From NCBI GenBank assembly GCA_026261815.1, contig JAMPIT010000269.1, positions 1,923,085-1,987,084 of the forward strand: a stretch of 64,000 nt of DNA, in the 5' to 3' direction. The first letter of the stretch is position 1, and each line of letters begins with the position of its first letter. This document shows, piece by piece, positions 30,001 through 48,486 of this stretch. This DNA is from Monarcha castaneiventris obscurior (lineage: Eukaryota; Chordata; Aves; Passeriformes; Monarchidae). The notes under the pieces were generated by a model. The model was not told where the DNA came from and searched no databases. It was given only the letters and a program-made list of their open reading frames with translations. Position numbers and translations under genes: made by a program.

Positions 30001-33000
30001 AAAAGCAATCCTACATTCAAGTTACACTGTCAGAGGAACAGCAAAAAGAAAAAAGAGTTTTTTCTCACATTTCTCCAAACATTTTGTGTGTTTCTTCATT
30101 GTAATTATTTTTATGCCCGTGTTTCAGCAGTGAAAATATTTTTTGGAGAACTGATGCTTTTCACACCGACTACTGCACCCTAACATTATCGTTCCCCCAA
30201 CCATTTATGCTGTTGTCATTTAGACTCTTCATGTACTATGGCGATGACTTACTTTGGGTGGCATCCCACACAACTTCTTTCATTACCTCAGCCAGTAACT
30301 CCACTTCAGAAGCTAAGTCACCCTTCATAAGGCACCTTCAAACTGTAGACCTTTCCTCCTTTACAGTATCAGAAAGTAACCTGACCCCCACAGCACCCTG
30401 ACATCTCTCTGTCAGGCTGGTCCTTCACTGAGTAGTGTAATGGAACCAAACACTTTTAACTTTGTATAACATGTATTGTGTAACATGCTATTCAGCCAGT
30501 CCTCCACACACCAGAGCTTCCTGTTATTTAGTGGACTTGGAAGTCTCAATGTACATCTCTCCTGGAATAGGTCAAGAGGTAGTCTACTCAGTGTTTCATG
30601 CACAGCTGAGTATTAAGCAGTGAATAGACACATTGCCACGGTAGTAAGCTCAAGGTGTACGAGTTAGGTTTTAAGAAGCATCTGAGAACTGCTCTCATTT
30701 GTTATCCTCATCTCCCAAATATTTCCCTTAAAGAAAGGCAAATCATCTGTCACTACATTTCCAAGTTATGTCTCTCTTGAAGTTTAAACATTGAAAGATA
30801 CAGGGCTTAAGAGACGGCAGGATCCATTGCCAACATATCCAAGCTCTGGAACTCTGACTTTCGAGATCCTTCTCATTCCAGGTTTGTATTCCTGGATGCT
30901 GTGTACACTACTTTCACAATTCTGGACTTTGCAACGCATACAAGGATACAAAGACCGTCTTGAAATGGCTGTGAAGTGCTAGGGAGCCAAGTCACATTCC
31001 TTATGCACAGTTTGGGGCGGTGAGGGATGCTGCTAGGCCAGGGGAGGAGACTTACTTAAGCACTACTGCAACAGCACAGCAGTTATAATAACACGTCTAG
31101 CCAGATAACAAAAACATGTGACAGAAGTCAGGATGTGTTAAGACTACCCTTTAAGACATAATTGCTATACAGCGTTCTAATGTCGCTTCCACAAATCCAG
31201 TGTAAAGACATCTCAAACCTACATCAGAATTCAGAAGTAACTTTCTTCTAATCTTAGAGCAGGTAACTGACTAAAAAAGCTTGGTTTTTTTCTCAGATCA
31301 AGCAAAGGACAGATTGTAAACACTTGTCTCAAAGACAAAGGAAATAGAAAACCCTGCATCATCATATGATTAAAAGCCAAAGCATTCTGTCAGACATCAA
31401 GGACTCAATCTGCTTCTAGAAGCAGAAGCCGCAGAGTCAGAGGTCTGCTGCCAATTAGTCTTTATCTGTGCAAACCAGAACATCTCACCAAACCATCATT
31501 TCATGAACTTTTTGTAGCTGAAAAATCAAACTCATTCTGGCTCCATGTCACACACCAGTCTGCATCAGCAGTTAAGCTTAGCTTCTCATTGCCCTTCTAG
31601 TTTATGGTGCCCGGCATCTACAGGAATGCCATGCACTTAGCAGACAAAACCACTTGCAATCTATGAAGCAATTATAATCAATAGACACTATCATTGCGGT
31701 TTTCTAAGTCTACAGGGTATCACTGTTGTTTTCTAAGTCCACAGGAAAAACATCCAAATGTTTGCGTCGTAATAATCAGAGGTACTCTTAGTATCCATGT
31801 ATGAATTAGATCTCACGTTTTGTTCCTAACTTCATCTCCATCCCCAAAACCCTGTTTTGTGTATCAGCATCCTCATCTGAAACACTAACAAGCTCAAATC
31901 CTGAAGCAACAGACAACTGTACCAATACCGTATCTATCTTGTTTTCCCTCTTGCTGTTTTTACAGTGTTCTTGTTGTGGACTGTTGGACAAAGATTGCAA
32001 ATGGCTTTACGTACATGGATCATACAGCAGATTTAGAGCTATGGACACAGTCAAACTGCACAGCGTGAATAATAACACGACTAAAAACAATTTAACGGTT
32101 TACGAATGACAGTATGCAGCACAGAAAGCCTTGTCAGACGAAGCAATAAAGAGCCAACATGTCAAAACAGTCACTATTCTTACCAACTGGATAAACATCC
32201 AATGAAAATTGCATGGAAAAGAAAAAGCCCATTTTAGAACTTAATACAGTTGTTCACGTTCCATCACAATCAGGAGACAGCATAATTAACTATTAGCATA
32301 TTATATGAGAATCAAAACTTCCAGCCAGGAAAGTTTCCAGCCAGGAAAACTGCCTATCAAAGAGATGTCAGTAAGCGGAGGCAGCCATAGTATGGAGACC
32401 ACATAGTTCCTCGTGCCCACACATTCCTGGTGCACAATGCAAGTAATCATCAAAAGCTCCACTGAGACAGAATACAGTAATACAAAAGTAAGGATTTACA
32501 CCATTTGCATGGTAAGAATGCAAGAAAAGGAGAGAGCTAAGGCAAATATGGTTATGAAGTAGGCTGAAAAGCAGCTCATCTTACCAATCAGAACAGCATT
32601 GAGTGGTAAGACATGGAGAACTCAGAGTCAGCGTAAGAAAAATATTATCTGGTAAACAACATATGCCTGTGGTTAAAGGTCAAAATTAGGACACCCGTTC
32701 CTGGTTTTGCCAGCCCCCTGTGATATTGCAAGGACGCTCCAGTTCTCCATCGTTAAAATGGGGACCACAGAGTGTTCTTGTTACTTGGAATGCTAAAGCT
32801 TACTTAAAATCTCAAATTCTACATGTTGGGTACCGCAGAAGGACCGTTTTCAGTTTTAATTAGGTCTTGTTTAAGCACAGCGGAAATGAGTGAAAATGCA
32901 GTCAAGTTAAACTCTGGTGCTTATTTGCCCCTTGACCTTTTGGATAAAAGTCCCTCTGGACTAAAAATCCTATGAAAACCAGTAAACAGTAGGGGAACTC

Positions 33001-34545
33001 AGTTGCATTCGTAAGTAGAAATGAGAGCTACGTAAGGTGAAGAAACTCACGTCTGGGATGCATCAATGGGAACGGGGAGGAGAGTAACAACAAGATGCGT
33101 GAAAGTTCTTGCACGCCACAGAAAAAGAAGTACTGCTATATCAGCTACGTACTATTGTAGAAATATCTCAGTCAGCTACGAGTTTTAAAATGAGAAATGA
33201 AAGAGAGAAGCAACACTTGCTAGCAAGTTAATACTTGTTACCAGTTCAGGAATTTGTCATTCCATTGCCATGCTGGTGATGTTGAATGCCCCCAATACTT
33301 ACCACCCCACTGGAAGACTTGGTCTTCAACTCTAACTTGACCATTCCAAATCCTGAAAATAAAATAGCACACAGCGCCTGTTTCACTGCAAGATACAAAC
33401 AAGGCTTACTTCCAACATACCCAAAGTAGGCCAGGTAGGGTACACCAACCTGGAACAGCCTATTCTCACGTTTAAACGGTCGTTCAGCATACCGAGGGTT
33501 ATAAGGATTATGAGAAGAATGATGGAAGGAATTTGAACAACTCAAAGTAAGCGACCTCATAATTTATAGTCCTAATAGACACCAATTATCAAGTATCTCC
33601 ACCTTTTATAGCTACCTGCAGTCTGGGACCCATGAATACAGTTAACCATCTCTTCTGATTTACTTAGTTTACATTTGTATTTCTGATTGCAAGGCAGGAA
33701 ATTTTTCTTCTCCTCTACTCCAAAAAATATATGTTTCAACTTCCTTCAGTGCCGTACACAGAAGTACTATTGCTTTCTTCCTTTTCTGTCTGCTCTGAAT
33801 CTAGGGAAATACCCGGCCCTTGCACAAAGCAGAAAAGCTTGAAATAAACTGACACGAAAGCAGGGAACTTGAGTTGATTTTTAGCAAAGCCTGAACTCCA
33901 GGGTGGGAGAGAACAGACCGGAGTGCATTTCAGTTTTATGTAGTATATGGATTTGGGATCCAAATGAAATCTTTATTACACACAAAATCAGATTTTAAAA
34001 AATCAACACTTTCTAGTACTGTTTCCAGAAAAGGGAGAAATGCAAATACTGTAAAAATATTTGCACTCCAGTTTTAACAACAGGCTATTCCGATTAACTC
34101 AAAGATCATTCTGCCTCAGGAACCTGTTTATTGCCACACACGGTCTCTTATGGCAATCTACATCGGTATCCCTGATTTCATGACTCTAAACAGAAAAATC
34201 TGAAGGTAAAAAAAGTGTGCAGCATTTTTCAGAGACTGTTCCGGAGTGCATCTTAGGGTCAAACTTGTAACCTTCCCCTAAAACTCTCTGCCACCGCAGG
34301 ACTTTCGTAACACATATCCGAAGTTCAGAATCAAAAGGGGCTAGATGCTCCGGGCCTCTGCTTATTTTCTGCCATAAGGTGCTAGGGAATCTCTGAGGTA
34401 CTCGTGTTCTTACTGGCATTTTCGAGATGCCTAAGGAAAAAATATGAAAGGTGATCAAACCATCATCGTCTTACTTACCATATCCCTTGTTGAATACGTC
34501 CCTGGCAGACTTTCCCAAGTCACTGTACGATGGTGGGACAGCCAT
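24073..34545 (-). CDS. VDAC3: Voltage-dependent anion-selective channel protein 3
   Basis: Beta-barrel porin of the mitochondrial outer membrane that passes ATP, ADP and other metabolites. Coding exons on the minus strand: 34479-34545, 33303-33352, 29072-29224, 27946-27998, 26404-26631, 25340-25490, 24408-24465, 24073-24164. Phases join to 283 codons, the VDAC2/3 length, and the 153, 228 and 151-nt exon sizes fit the family. The N-terminal helix ([20 protein letters not shown]), the GLK motif (AEGLK), [10 protein letters not shown] and the C-terminal [13 protein letters not shown] are visible. Assignment to VDAC3 rests on [10 protein letters not shown], the C terminus and position between IKBKB and POLB. 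The N terminus MAVPP and the single cysteine (codon 127) are closer to mammalian VDAC1. The window shows an acceptor at 34550/34551, so the 5' UTR begins in a separate upstream exon. Confidence 0.93.
29238..29390 (-). mobile_element. tRNA(Ile)-headed SINE with CR1-like tail
   Basis: On the minus strand, 29390 down to about 29313 reads like a decayed tRNA-Ile gene: box A TTAGCTCAGTTTATTAGAGC, anticodon arm GGTGCTAGTAACGCC, box B GGTTCGATCTC, ending in GGGCCA. It runs directly into GATGATCCTTCTGGGTCCC and a CR1-style tail TTTTGTGATTCTGTGAT. This chimaera is a SINE, not a functional tRNA, because the anticodon loop is mutated and the acceptor stem is not paired. It lies in VDAC3 intron DNA, its tail ending about 14 bp from the acceptor of the exon at 29072-29224. 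Confidence 0.7.
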
Positions 34546-35724
34546 TGGATCTGAAACATACGGGAAGCTGTTAGAATTTTAGCTGTAACAGCATAAAATC
34601 TAAACTCTATCCAAAGCGTTTATAAACGTCTATGAGTACATCGCCAATACAGAACTGTCAGGTCTTTGAAGAACGTTCATCAAACTCATTCTTGCATCAT
34701 TGCTGCTTTGTCAAAAACAAGCTTAGATTCAAGGAAGTTACAAAAGCCAGTCCATTATTTAGAATCACTGAACCCCAAGTATTACATTCAACTACGTATG
34801 CTGGCCTCACACCCTTACGTTGCAACAAGATCTCATGGGAGCCTCACTGCTGTTCCGCTAGCGAGGAAACATTGCTTTTGTGACAGGACCCATTCTGAAA
34901 GGGACCCCACGTGGCAAACAATGTCAGCACTTAACAATCCCAAAGGAAAACAGGTCTCGCTTCCATCTGCACTTGTGACTTCATAGAAAGCTTCTTCAGA
35001 GATGTGAAAAATATAAAACAGATCTTGGTACGCTGTCCAGCAGCCATCAGTGAGTATTTCTGCACTGCACCCACAGAGCAACAAAAACTAAATTTGCTAA
35101 TATGGGTACATTTCCTAATACTGTTACCACTACATTGGAGGACAAAGCACAAAAGGACGGGCACGTAATATTATGGCTTAGATGATACATTTTGTTAGTT
35201 ACCACAATTTAGGGATTTTGCATCAGAAAGTCCACATTAAAGAAGTAGGAAAACTCTTCCCCAGTGGAAAATTAGTCTTCCTCTTCTAAAATAAGTTTGC
35301 ATAAATTTAAAGGCACACCTGCTCCAGAAGAGAAAAGCTATCAAAGATGCTCCTTTTGTTTGATTTTAAGGGCAATTCTTTGCCATTCCTACTACTGATG
35401 CATTTGTTCATATTCTTCTCTGCAACACCCAACACCAGAAATCCCTGATCCCCCATTTATTTATACCGAAAGACTAATCTAAAATGCAATGATGCGAGCG
35501 TAACACATGGAAGTCCTAAAGCTATCGCTTGTCTTCCACCATTTTAGTCACGTACCGGTGTACTCAGTTTCCCTGTCGCAAATGCAGCACTACCGTCCTG
35601 CTTTCAGACAGCTAGCCCATCCTAAAATGAAGCACTTGGGCAATTCATATCACATAGTATACAAACACTCTTTGTTCAGTGACTTAATAACTAACCTGCA
35701 CTATCTATCTACCAGTATACAGGC

Positions 35725-35785
35725 TCGATGATCCTTGTGGGTCCCTTCCAATTCAGGATATTCTATGGTGCTATACATACCTGTG
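35725..35785 (+). mobile_element. CR1-tail fragment (possibly SINE tail)
   Basis: GGCTCGATGATCCTTGTGGG then TCCCTTCCAATTCAGGATAT and TCTATGG, in plus orientation. It matches the tail segment of the SINE at 29238-29390 and a CR1 3' end. No tRNA head is preserved upstream. Confidence 0.75.
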
Positions 35786-35919
35786 GGTTTAGCGGATCTG
35801 GAGCCCGTGGAAACATTACAGAACACTCCAGGAACGTGGATTTGTAGCTGCCCGCTCTCTCCCCCCGCCCCCGAGCCTTGCACAAGAAATAACAATAACC
35901 GTGAGGCCGGCTTCACGTT

Positions 35920-36720
35920 TCCTGACGGACGCGGCGGGGCCCTGCCCATGACCACCCTCACGCACCTTTGGAGCGGCGGCGGCTGCGCGGGGCCGGGAGC
36001 GCGAGCGCCGCCCCCGCCCCGGCACTGCCCGCGTTACGCAACGGGTAACGGAGCGGGCGCGCTCCGGCGCCTCTTCCTCTGCCCGGCTAAATGCCGGCGC
36101 CGTGGGAACACTCAGTCGCAGCCGCCCCACCAGTTCGTCCCTCCCGGTCGAGTAACCGGAGCGGCTGGCAAGACCCCCGGGCCGCCCGGTCTCAGAGCCG
36201 GCCCGCGTCCCGGGACTGCCCTTTCGGCAGCCCGTGGACCTGAGGACGAGGAATTGCCGCCGGAGTCAGCGGCCGGCGCCCCCTCGGGCCTCTGGCCCAG
36301 CCCCGCCGCGGCAAGGTGACTCGGGGGACGCCCGCCTCAGCCTCGCTGAGGCCCGGAGGACACCGCCGGGTTCCGGCCGGACAGCGCCGCGGGACCCGAC
36401 GCAACCCGGCCCGGCGCGGCCCTAGCCCCCTGCGCGACCCCGGCGCCCCGGCGCTACCTGCCGCCCGCTCTGCCTCCGGTACGGCTCTCGGCGCCGCCCC
36501 GTTCGCATGCGCGCCGCCACCGCTGCGCACGCGCCCTGGCCCCGGCCCCGTCCCCGCCCACCTGGGCCGGCTGCCGCTGCGCGGCCCCGCTCCGCCCCGC
36601 GCGCGGCCAAGGCATGGCGGCGTCGCGGGAGCGCGCCCAGGACCGCGCCTAGGCCTCCTGCCGGTGCGACGAAAGGCGGCCGGTACACAGCTGTGCTTGG
36701 GAGGGACGGAGGAGGCGCCT
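35920..36720 (-). promoter_or_regulatory. VDAC3: VDAC3 CpG-island promoter with NRF-1-like sites
   Basis: A dense CpG island. TGCGCACGCGCC at 36524-36535 fits the NRF-1 consensus, and CGCATGCGCG at 36504-36513 is a near match. NRF-1 typically drives nuclear genes for mitochondrial proteins, which suits VDAC3. The sites lie just upstream of the candidate non-coding first exon on the minus strand. Confidence 0.65.
36458..36500 (-). other. VDAC3: Candidate VDAC3 non-coding first exon
   Basis: On the minus strand GCGGGCGGCAG followed by GTAGCGC gives a plausible donor at 36458/36457 inside the CpG island, and the first coding exon has an acceptor just upstream of its ATG. The transcription start (upper coordinate) is estimated, not observed. 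Confidence 0.4.
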
Positions 36721-37240
36721 GCGGAGGTATTCATTCGGTGCCGCAGGCCCCGCGCCCACGGAGCTGCAGGGCAGTCCTGCCTCACCCAGCCTGTCACAGT
36801 CGGTATGAGACTCCAGCGGGCACTAAAGATCCTTTCAAACCCTTCACGTACCTTACACCAACAAACACCCTTAACTCATCATCGGCCCCGTTTTGAACTA
36901 CTGCTCAGACAAACCCCTTAGGTAAGGGCCACTACAGCCCTGAATCGAAGGAAGGAGACAGGCTCACCCAATCTTGAAGCAAGACTTGGAAACTGGTACA
37001 AAACCAATCACTGCCAGAATGGTGCAGCCAGTATTGTTGACAAAGCCCAGCTGTTGTTCTGCACATAAATGAGGTTGTCCATGCACCCAACCAAGAGTAC
37101 AGTACGTGCCCAATTACACAGATTCCCTGCGGTAAGCGCAAGGTTCACGGCTATTGCCTCTCCCAAGACTACCGGACATCTTGCAGTCTAGTAAAGCGGT
37201 CTAGAAGAAAAGCCATGCAACTGATATATAGGGAGTGGGG

Positions 37241-37353
37241 AGAGACAGGAAAGAAAAAAAAAGAAGGGAAAAAAAAAAAAGCAAAAAAAGAAAAAAAAAG
37301 AAAAAAGAAAAAAAGAAAAAAAAGGAAAAAAAGGAAAAAAAGAAAAAAAAGAC
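37241..37353. repeat. Polypurine low-complexity tract (GAAAAA-rich)
   Basis: More than 100 bp of almost pure purine, built of short A runs broken by single or double G. It lies between the VDAC3 promoter and the 3' end of POLB. Such tracts can adopt triplex (H-DNA) structures. The open frames across it are lysine or phenylalanine artefacts. Confidence 0.9.
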
Positions 37354-37639
37354 ACGTGTATTTATACAGTTCACAAAAAACAAGCAAGCTCTCTGAAGAA
37401 GCCTTTTTTTTTTGCACGTAGAAGAATTCACAGTATTATGGAGAGAGACTGCAAAGCCAACAAATTCTGTATCAAGGGCCAAGACAAAGTAGTCTTCTGG
37501 GCTACCTGTTGACGATGATGGAGAATGCATTGGCGTAATGCTATGTGCTGCCCAGGAAATGTTTGTAAACATGGTAAATATGTGTTACTGCTTTTTGATC
37601 TCCTAAAATTACAGCTAATAAAATAATAATCAAATACCA

Positions 37640-39120
37640 TTACACATTCACGATGGAATATTCAATCTGTTTATTTCTACTTACTACTGAAGAAAATACT
37701 AAATATATCAGCTATATATATTTTTACAATGAGACATCAAAATACTTCACACAGTACCAACTTAACTTCTAGTTACCTTATATACTACTGCATGCATTAA
37801 CACTGGGGAATATTCCCAGAAAATAATTAAAACTCCCAACAAGAAAAATGGAAGAAAATATAGGGATAAGTAAGAGCATCAGCCTATAATCTCCTTTACT
37901 ATGATTGATCACCTCTCCTTGTATAAGAACAAGTTAAAAATGTAGTTGTTCTGCAGGCTTTGGTCAGATAAAAATAAAAAACAGTATTATGTCTGTTTCA
38001 TGATTCAGGCCAGGTTAAGTAGTCTGACAATACATAATCCTCTCTGCCCTCACGGACGCCAATAGAGAGCCTAACCATTACGAAACCAAGAGAAGTGTTA
38101 TATAGTTAGCAGTAGTCGATTTGACTGCATACAAAATAGTCTCATCTTTTCAAGCTTGCAGTTCTGCAATACGGTTGCCTTACTGCTACAAGGTATTCAA
38201 ATACAGTAGCAGCAATGCATTCCATGCTCACGCTCTGTAACACGTGGAAGCTAGTAGTTTACTACTTCAAAAACTTTTAAGTTGACCAACAGAATCCCTG
38301 TCCCAAATACAACTAGTAATGCATTCTTGAAGAGACCTTTTGTCACGTCCAAAATACTCATTACCTTTTCCAACAGTTAACGTGGAGGGACAAAATAAGA
38401 TTTGACAGGTTTGCATATAAAAAAGGGCAGACTGAATCTACAGGAGCGGTAGCAGTGCATCAATTAATCAGACCGAGCTGAACAAGTTAAATGAAACACA
38501 GAGCCCTGCAATCAACAGCACTACAACATATCTAGTAGCAAAATTCACAGGTCACGTGCAACAGCGGAATGGCCATCTTAGCATATAACCCATACCGAAA
38601 GACTTTACAAGTAAGCACACAGAAACAATTCATCATGAGCTTCAGCTCTGCACCAAGACACTTAACACAGGTATGAGGAGATACAGACAGTAGTTGAAAA
38701 TGGTACTCTTTAGGAGTACTTCATGATATAGTCAACTTTTTCATTCTGGTATCTACATATATGTAAGATACGAAAAGAGATGCTGGATGCCCCATCCCTG
38801 GAAACATTCAAGGTCAGATTGGACTGGGCTCTAAGCAGTCTTATCTAGTCAAAGATGGCCCTGCTTATGGCAGGGGGGCTGGACTACATGACATTTAGGG
38901 GTCCCTACCAACCCAAATTATTCTGTGACTACATGAAAATGAAATCCCACAGGATTCATCCTCACTAGACATTCTGTACGAGTGCCATGGACATGTACAT
39001 TTAGACATCAGTAATATACAGTTTTTCCGGTAACATCCGAAGTAAGACTATGGACTTTCACATGTTCATAAGAAGCTACGAAAACATCTCTCTAGGCTAC
39101 AAACCTAGACAAGCAGTTAG
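37640..39120 (-). other. POLB: POLB 3' UTR and downstream DNA
   Basis: No other gene. The nearest canonical minus-strand poly(A) signal I can find downstream of the POLB stop is AATAAA at about 37670-37676, which would imply a 3' UTR of about 1.4 kb containing the CR1 fragment at 38778-38937. A shorter 3' UTR using a variant signal is possible. Confidence 0.4.
38778..38937 (+). mobile_element. CR1-like LINE 3' fragment
   Basis: Plus-strand sequence with GGATGCCCCATCCCTGGAAA, GGTCAGATTGGACTGGGCTC and a terminal CCAACCCAAATTATTCTGTG, the typical avian CR1 3' UTR ending. It is 5'-truncated. It lies just downstream of the POLB stop codon. Confidence 0.9.
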
Positions 39121-46853
<7,733 letters not shown>

Positions 46854-47270
46854 GGCCGGCACCGGCACCGAGCGCCCGCGGCAGCTCCGAGCAGCGATCG
46901 CGGAGAGGCGCTTCCGGCAGCGGCGTCACAGCGCGTCCGGTCTCGGAACGCGTGCGCGGCGGCGCCGGGGATGCCGCGGGCGGTGCCGTAGATGCTGGAG
47001 AGAATCCGCAAGTGGCCGGTGTGCTGCTAAACATCAGTCTACCGTGTCACAGGCCTTCCTCGCGTCTTGATGTCATCGTAGCTCTTTTGCCCGAGTAGCC
47101 AAGTATCGTGGGCTCCAGGTGCCATCACCTGGGTCTCGAACGTCAGTGCGTATCGACCTGGCGCCCCTCTTTTCGCGCACAGCACGCACGCGTCTGCCTC
47201 AGGCATCTGAGATTTTTGGCCAGTCTGCTTTAGCGGCACTGTTCCAGGCTGCATCGGCAGCTATGGTCTA

Positions 47271-47470
47271 ATACCAAAGTAACCCAGTTCCAAAACGCCA
47301 GAATAAACCAATTTCAAAATAACAGAAAACCAAACTTCAAAAACCAAAGAAAACCGGGTTTCAAAATGTCAGATGTAAAGTACCAGAGTTTTAACCCTAA
47401 CCCAAATTCCAAAATACCAAAGTAACCCAGTTTCAAAATACCAAAACAGCGAGTTCAGAAATACCAAACC
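47271..47470. repeat. 24-bp minisatellite with a telomere-like variant
   Basis: About eight imperfect copies of a 24-bp unit of the form CCAAAGTAACCCAGTTTCAAAATA. One variant copy contains TAACCCTAACCC (about 47391-47402), two units of the C-rich telomere motif. It begins about 240 bp upstream of the POLB CpG island and marks the change from genic to repeat-dominated DNA. Confidence 0.75.
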
Positions 47471-47699
47471 TCCGGAACAACGGTCGGCCAGGGGGCAGGG
47501 GCCAGGAAGCAGCCAGACGCCCCTGGGCACGGAGCATCGCTTCAAGAAAACGCCGAGGGAAAAGCCCTTGTTGCCAAGGGGCAGCACCTGAGCAGGCGGG
47601 GCAGCGTGTGGGGTCCCAGGGGGAAACTTTCAACTTTCCCCTTTCATCCCGTCAGTCCCTCCCCAGAGCCCCCACAGTCCCTCCACAATATCCCCAGAA

Positions 47700-48245
47700 A
47701 AGGGTTACTAGGAGAAAAGGAGTTTAAATTGAGGGGGGAAAAAATTCCTTTTCCATAACTGCCTGCGTTGAAATTGAGGGGGAATCCCTTTCCCTTGCAA
47801 TTTTAATGGTAGCAATTAAAGGAAGCGCTGCCTTTTCCATGCTTTTAGTAGCATCGACTGACAGGGAATCCCCATTTTCCATTCTTTTCCAGTTTAAACG
47901 GAAAGGGAAACCCGTGATGATGCTATTTTATAGGTTTGAATTACACACCCCGTTTTCATCATCCTCAGACTTAAATTGAGGTGAAGCCCAGTTGTGCCGC
48001 CTTTTTAAGCATTTGGATTGAGGGAAAAGTCCCCCTTTTTCCACCACTTGAGAAATTTAAGGTGCAGAAAAGTCCTCTTTTCACTATATTTTAGGAAGTT
48101 AAATCAAAGGAGGGGAGCCATTTATTTGCCATTATAGGGGTTTAAGTAGAGGCAAACACCCTCTGTTCCCACATTTTAAGGGGTTCAGCTGAAGGAAGCT
48201 CTCCCTTTTCGAGCATTTTAAGGGTTTAAATCTGCATTTCAGGGC
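47700..48245. repeat. Degenerate ~42-bp satellite
   Basis: A motif of the form CATTTTAAGGGGTTTAA followed by a purine-rich stretch and CCCTTTTCC recurs. Anchors at 48045, 48087, 48130, 48172 and 48214 are spaced 42-43 bp, and copies become more degenerate to the left. Alternating A/T clusters and a 41-42-bp period recall the CNM/PO41 family of galliform microchromosomes; identity with that family is an inference. Confidence 0.65.
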
Positions 48246-48480
48246 ACTCCTACCCACGCCCCGGTACCAAATGTCATACGGGAGCGAGCCCAGCGCATAC
48301 GTAACCCTAATGTCACCCACGAGCCTATTAACTTTACTTATTTTTATTTATAATGTGCATAGCCCTAATTTGAGATGCCAAAGAGAGCTACACCATTCAT
48401 ATCATCGCTACCCTTGTCTACCCTACTTAGCAATCACTAAGGAATAATTATGCAAGCTAACAACAAATTATCCCACTTAG
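48246..48480. other. AT-rich spacer
   Basis: Unique-looking AT-rich DNA between the 42-bp satellite and the next block. I see no gene or repeat in it. Confidence 0.4.
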
Positions 48481-48486
48481 CTAGCT

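Noticed and set aside
36192..36921. 200-codon open frames on both strands across the VDAC3 CpG island
   Set aside because: They are proline/arginine/alanine-rich translations of CpG-island DNA, present on both strands at once, with no conserved features.
37169..37421. Open frames rich in Lys or Phe
   Set aside because: They translate the polypurine tract in either direction and have no other content.
47271..48245. CRISPR-like array
   Set aside because: The repeats are contiguous and degenerate without unique spacers, and the context is a vertebrate genome.
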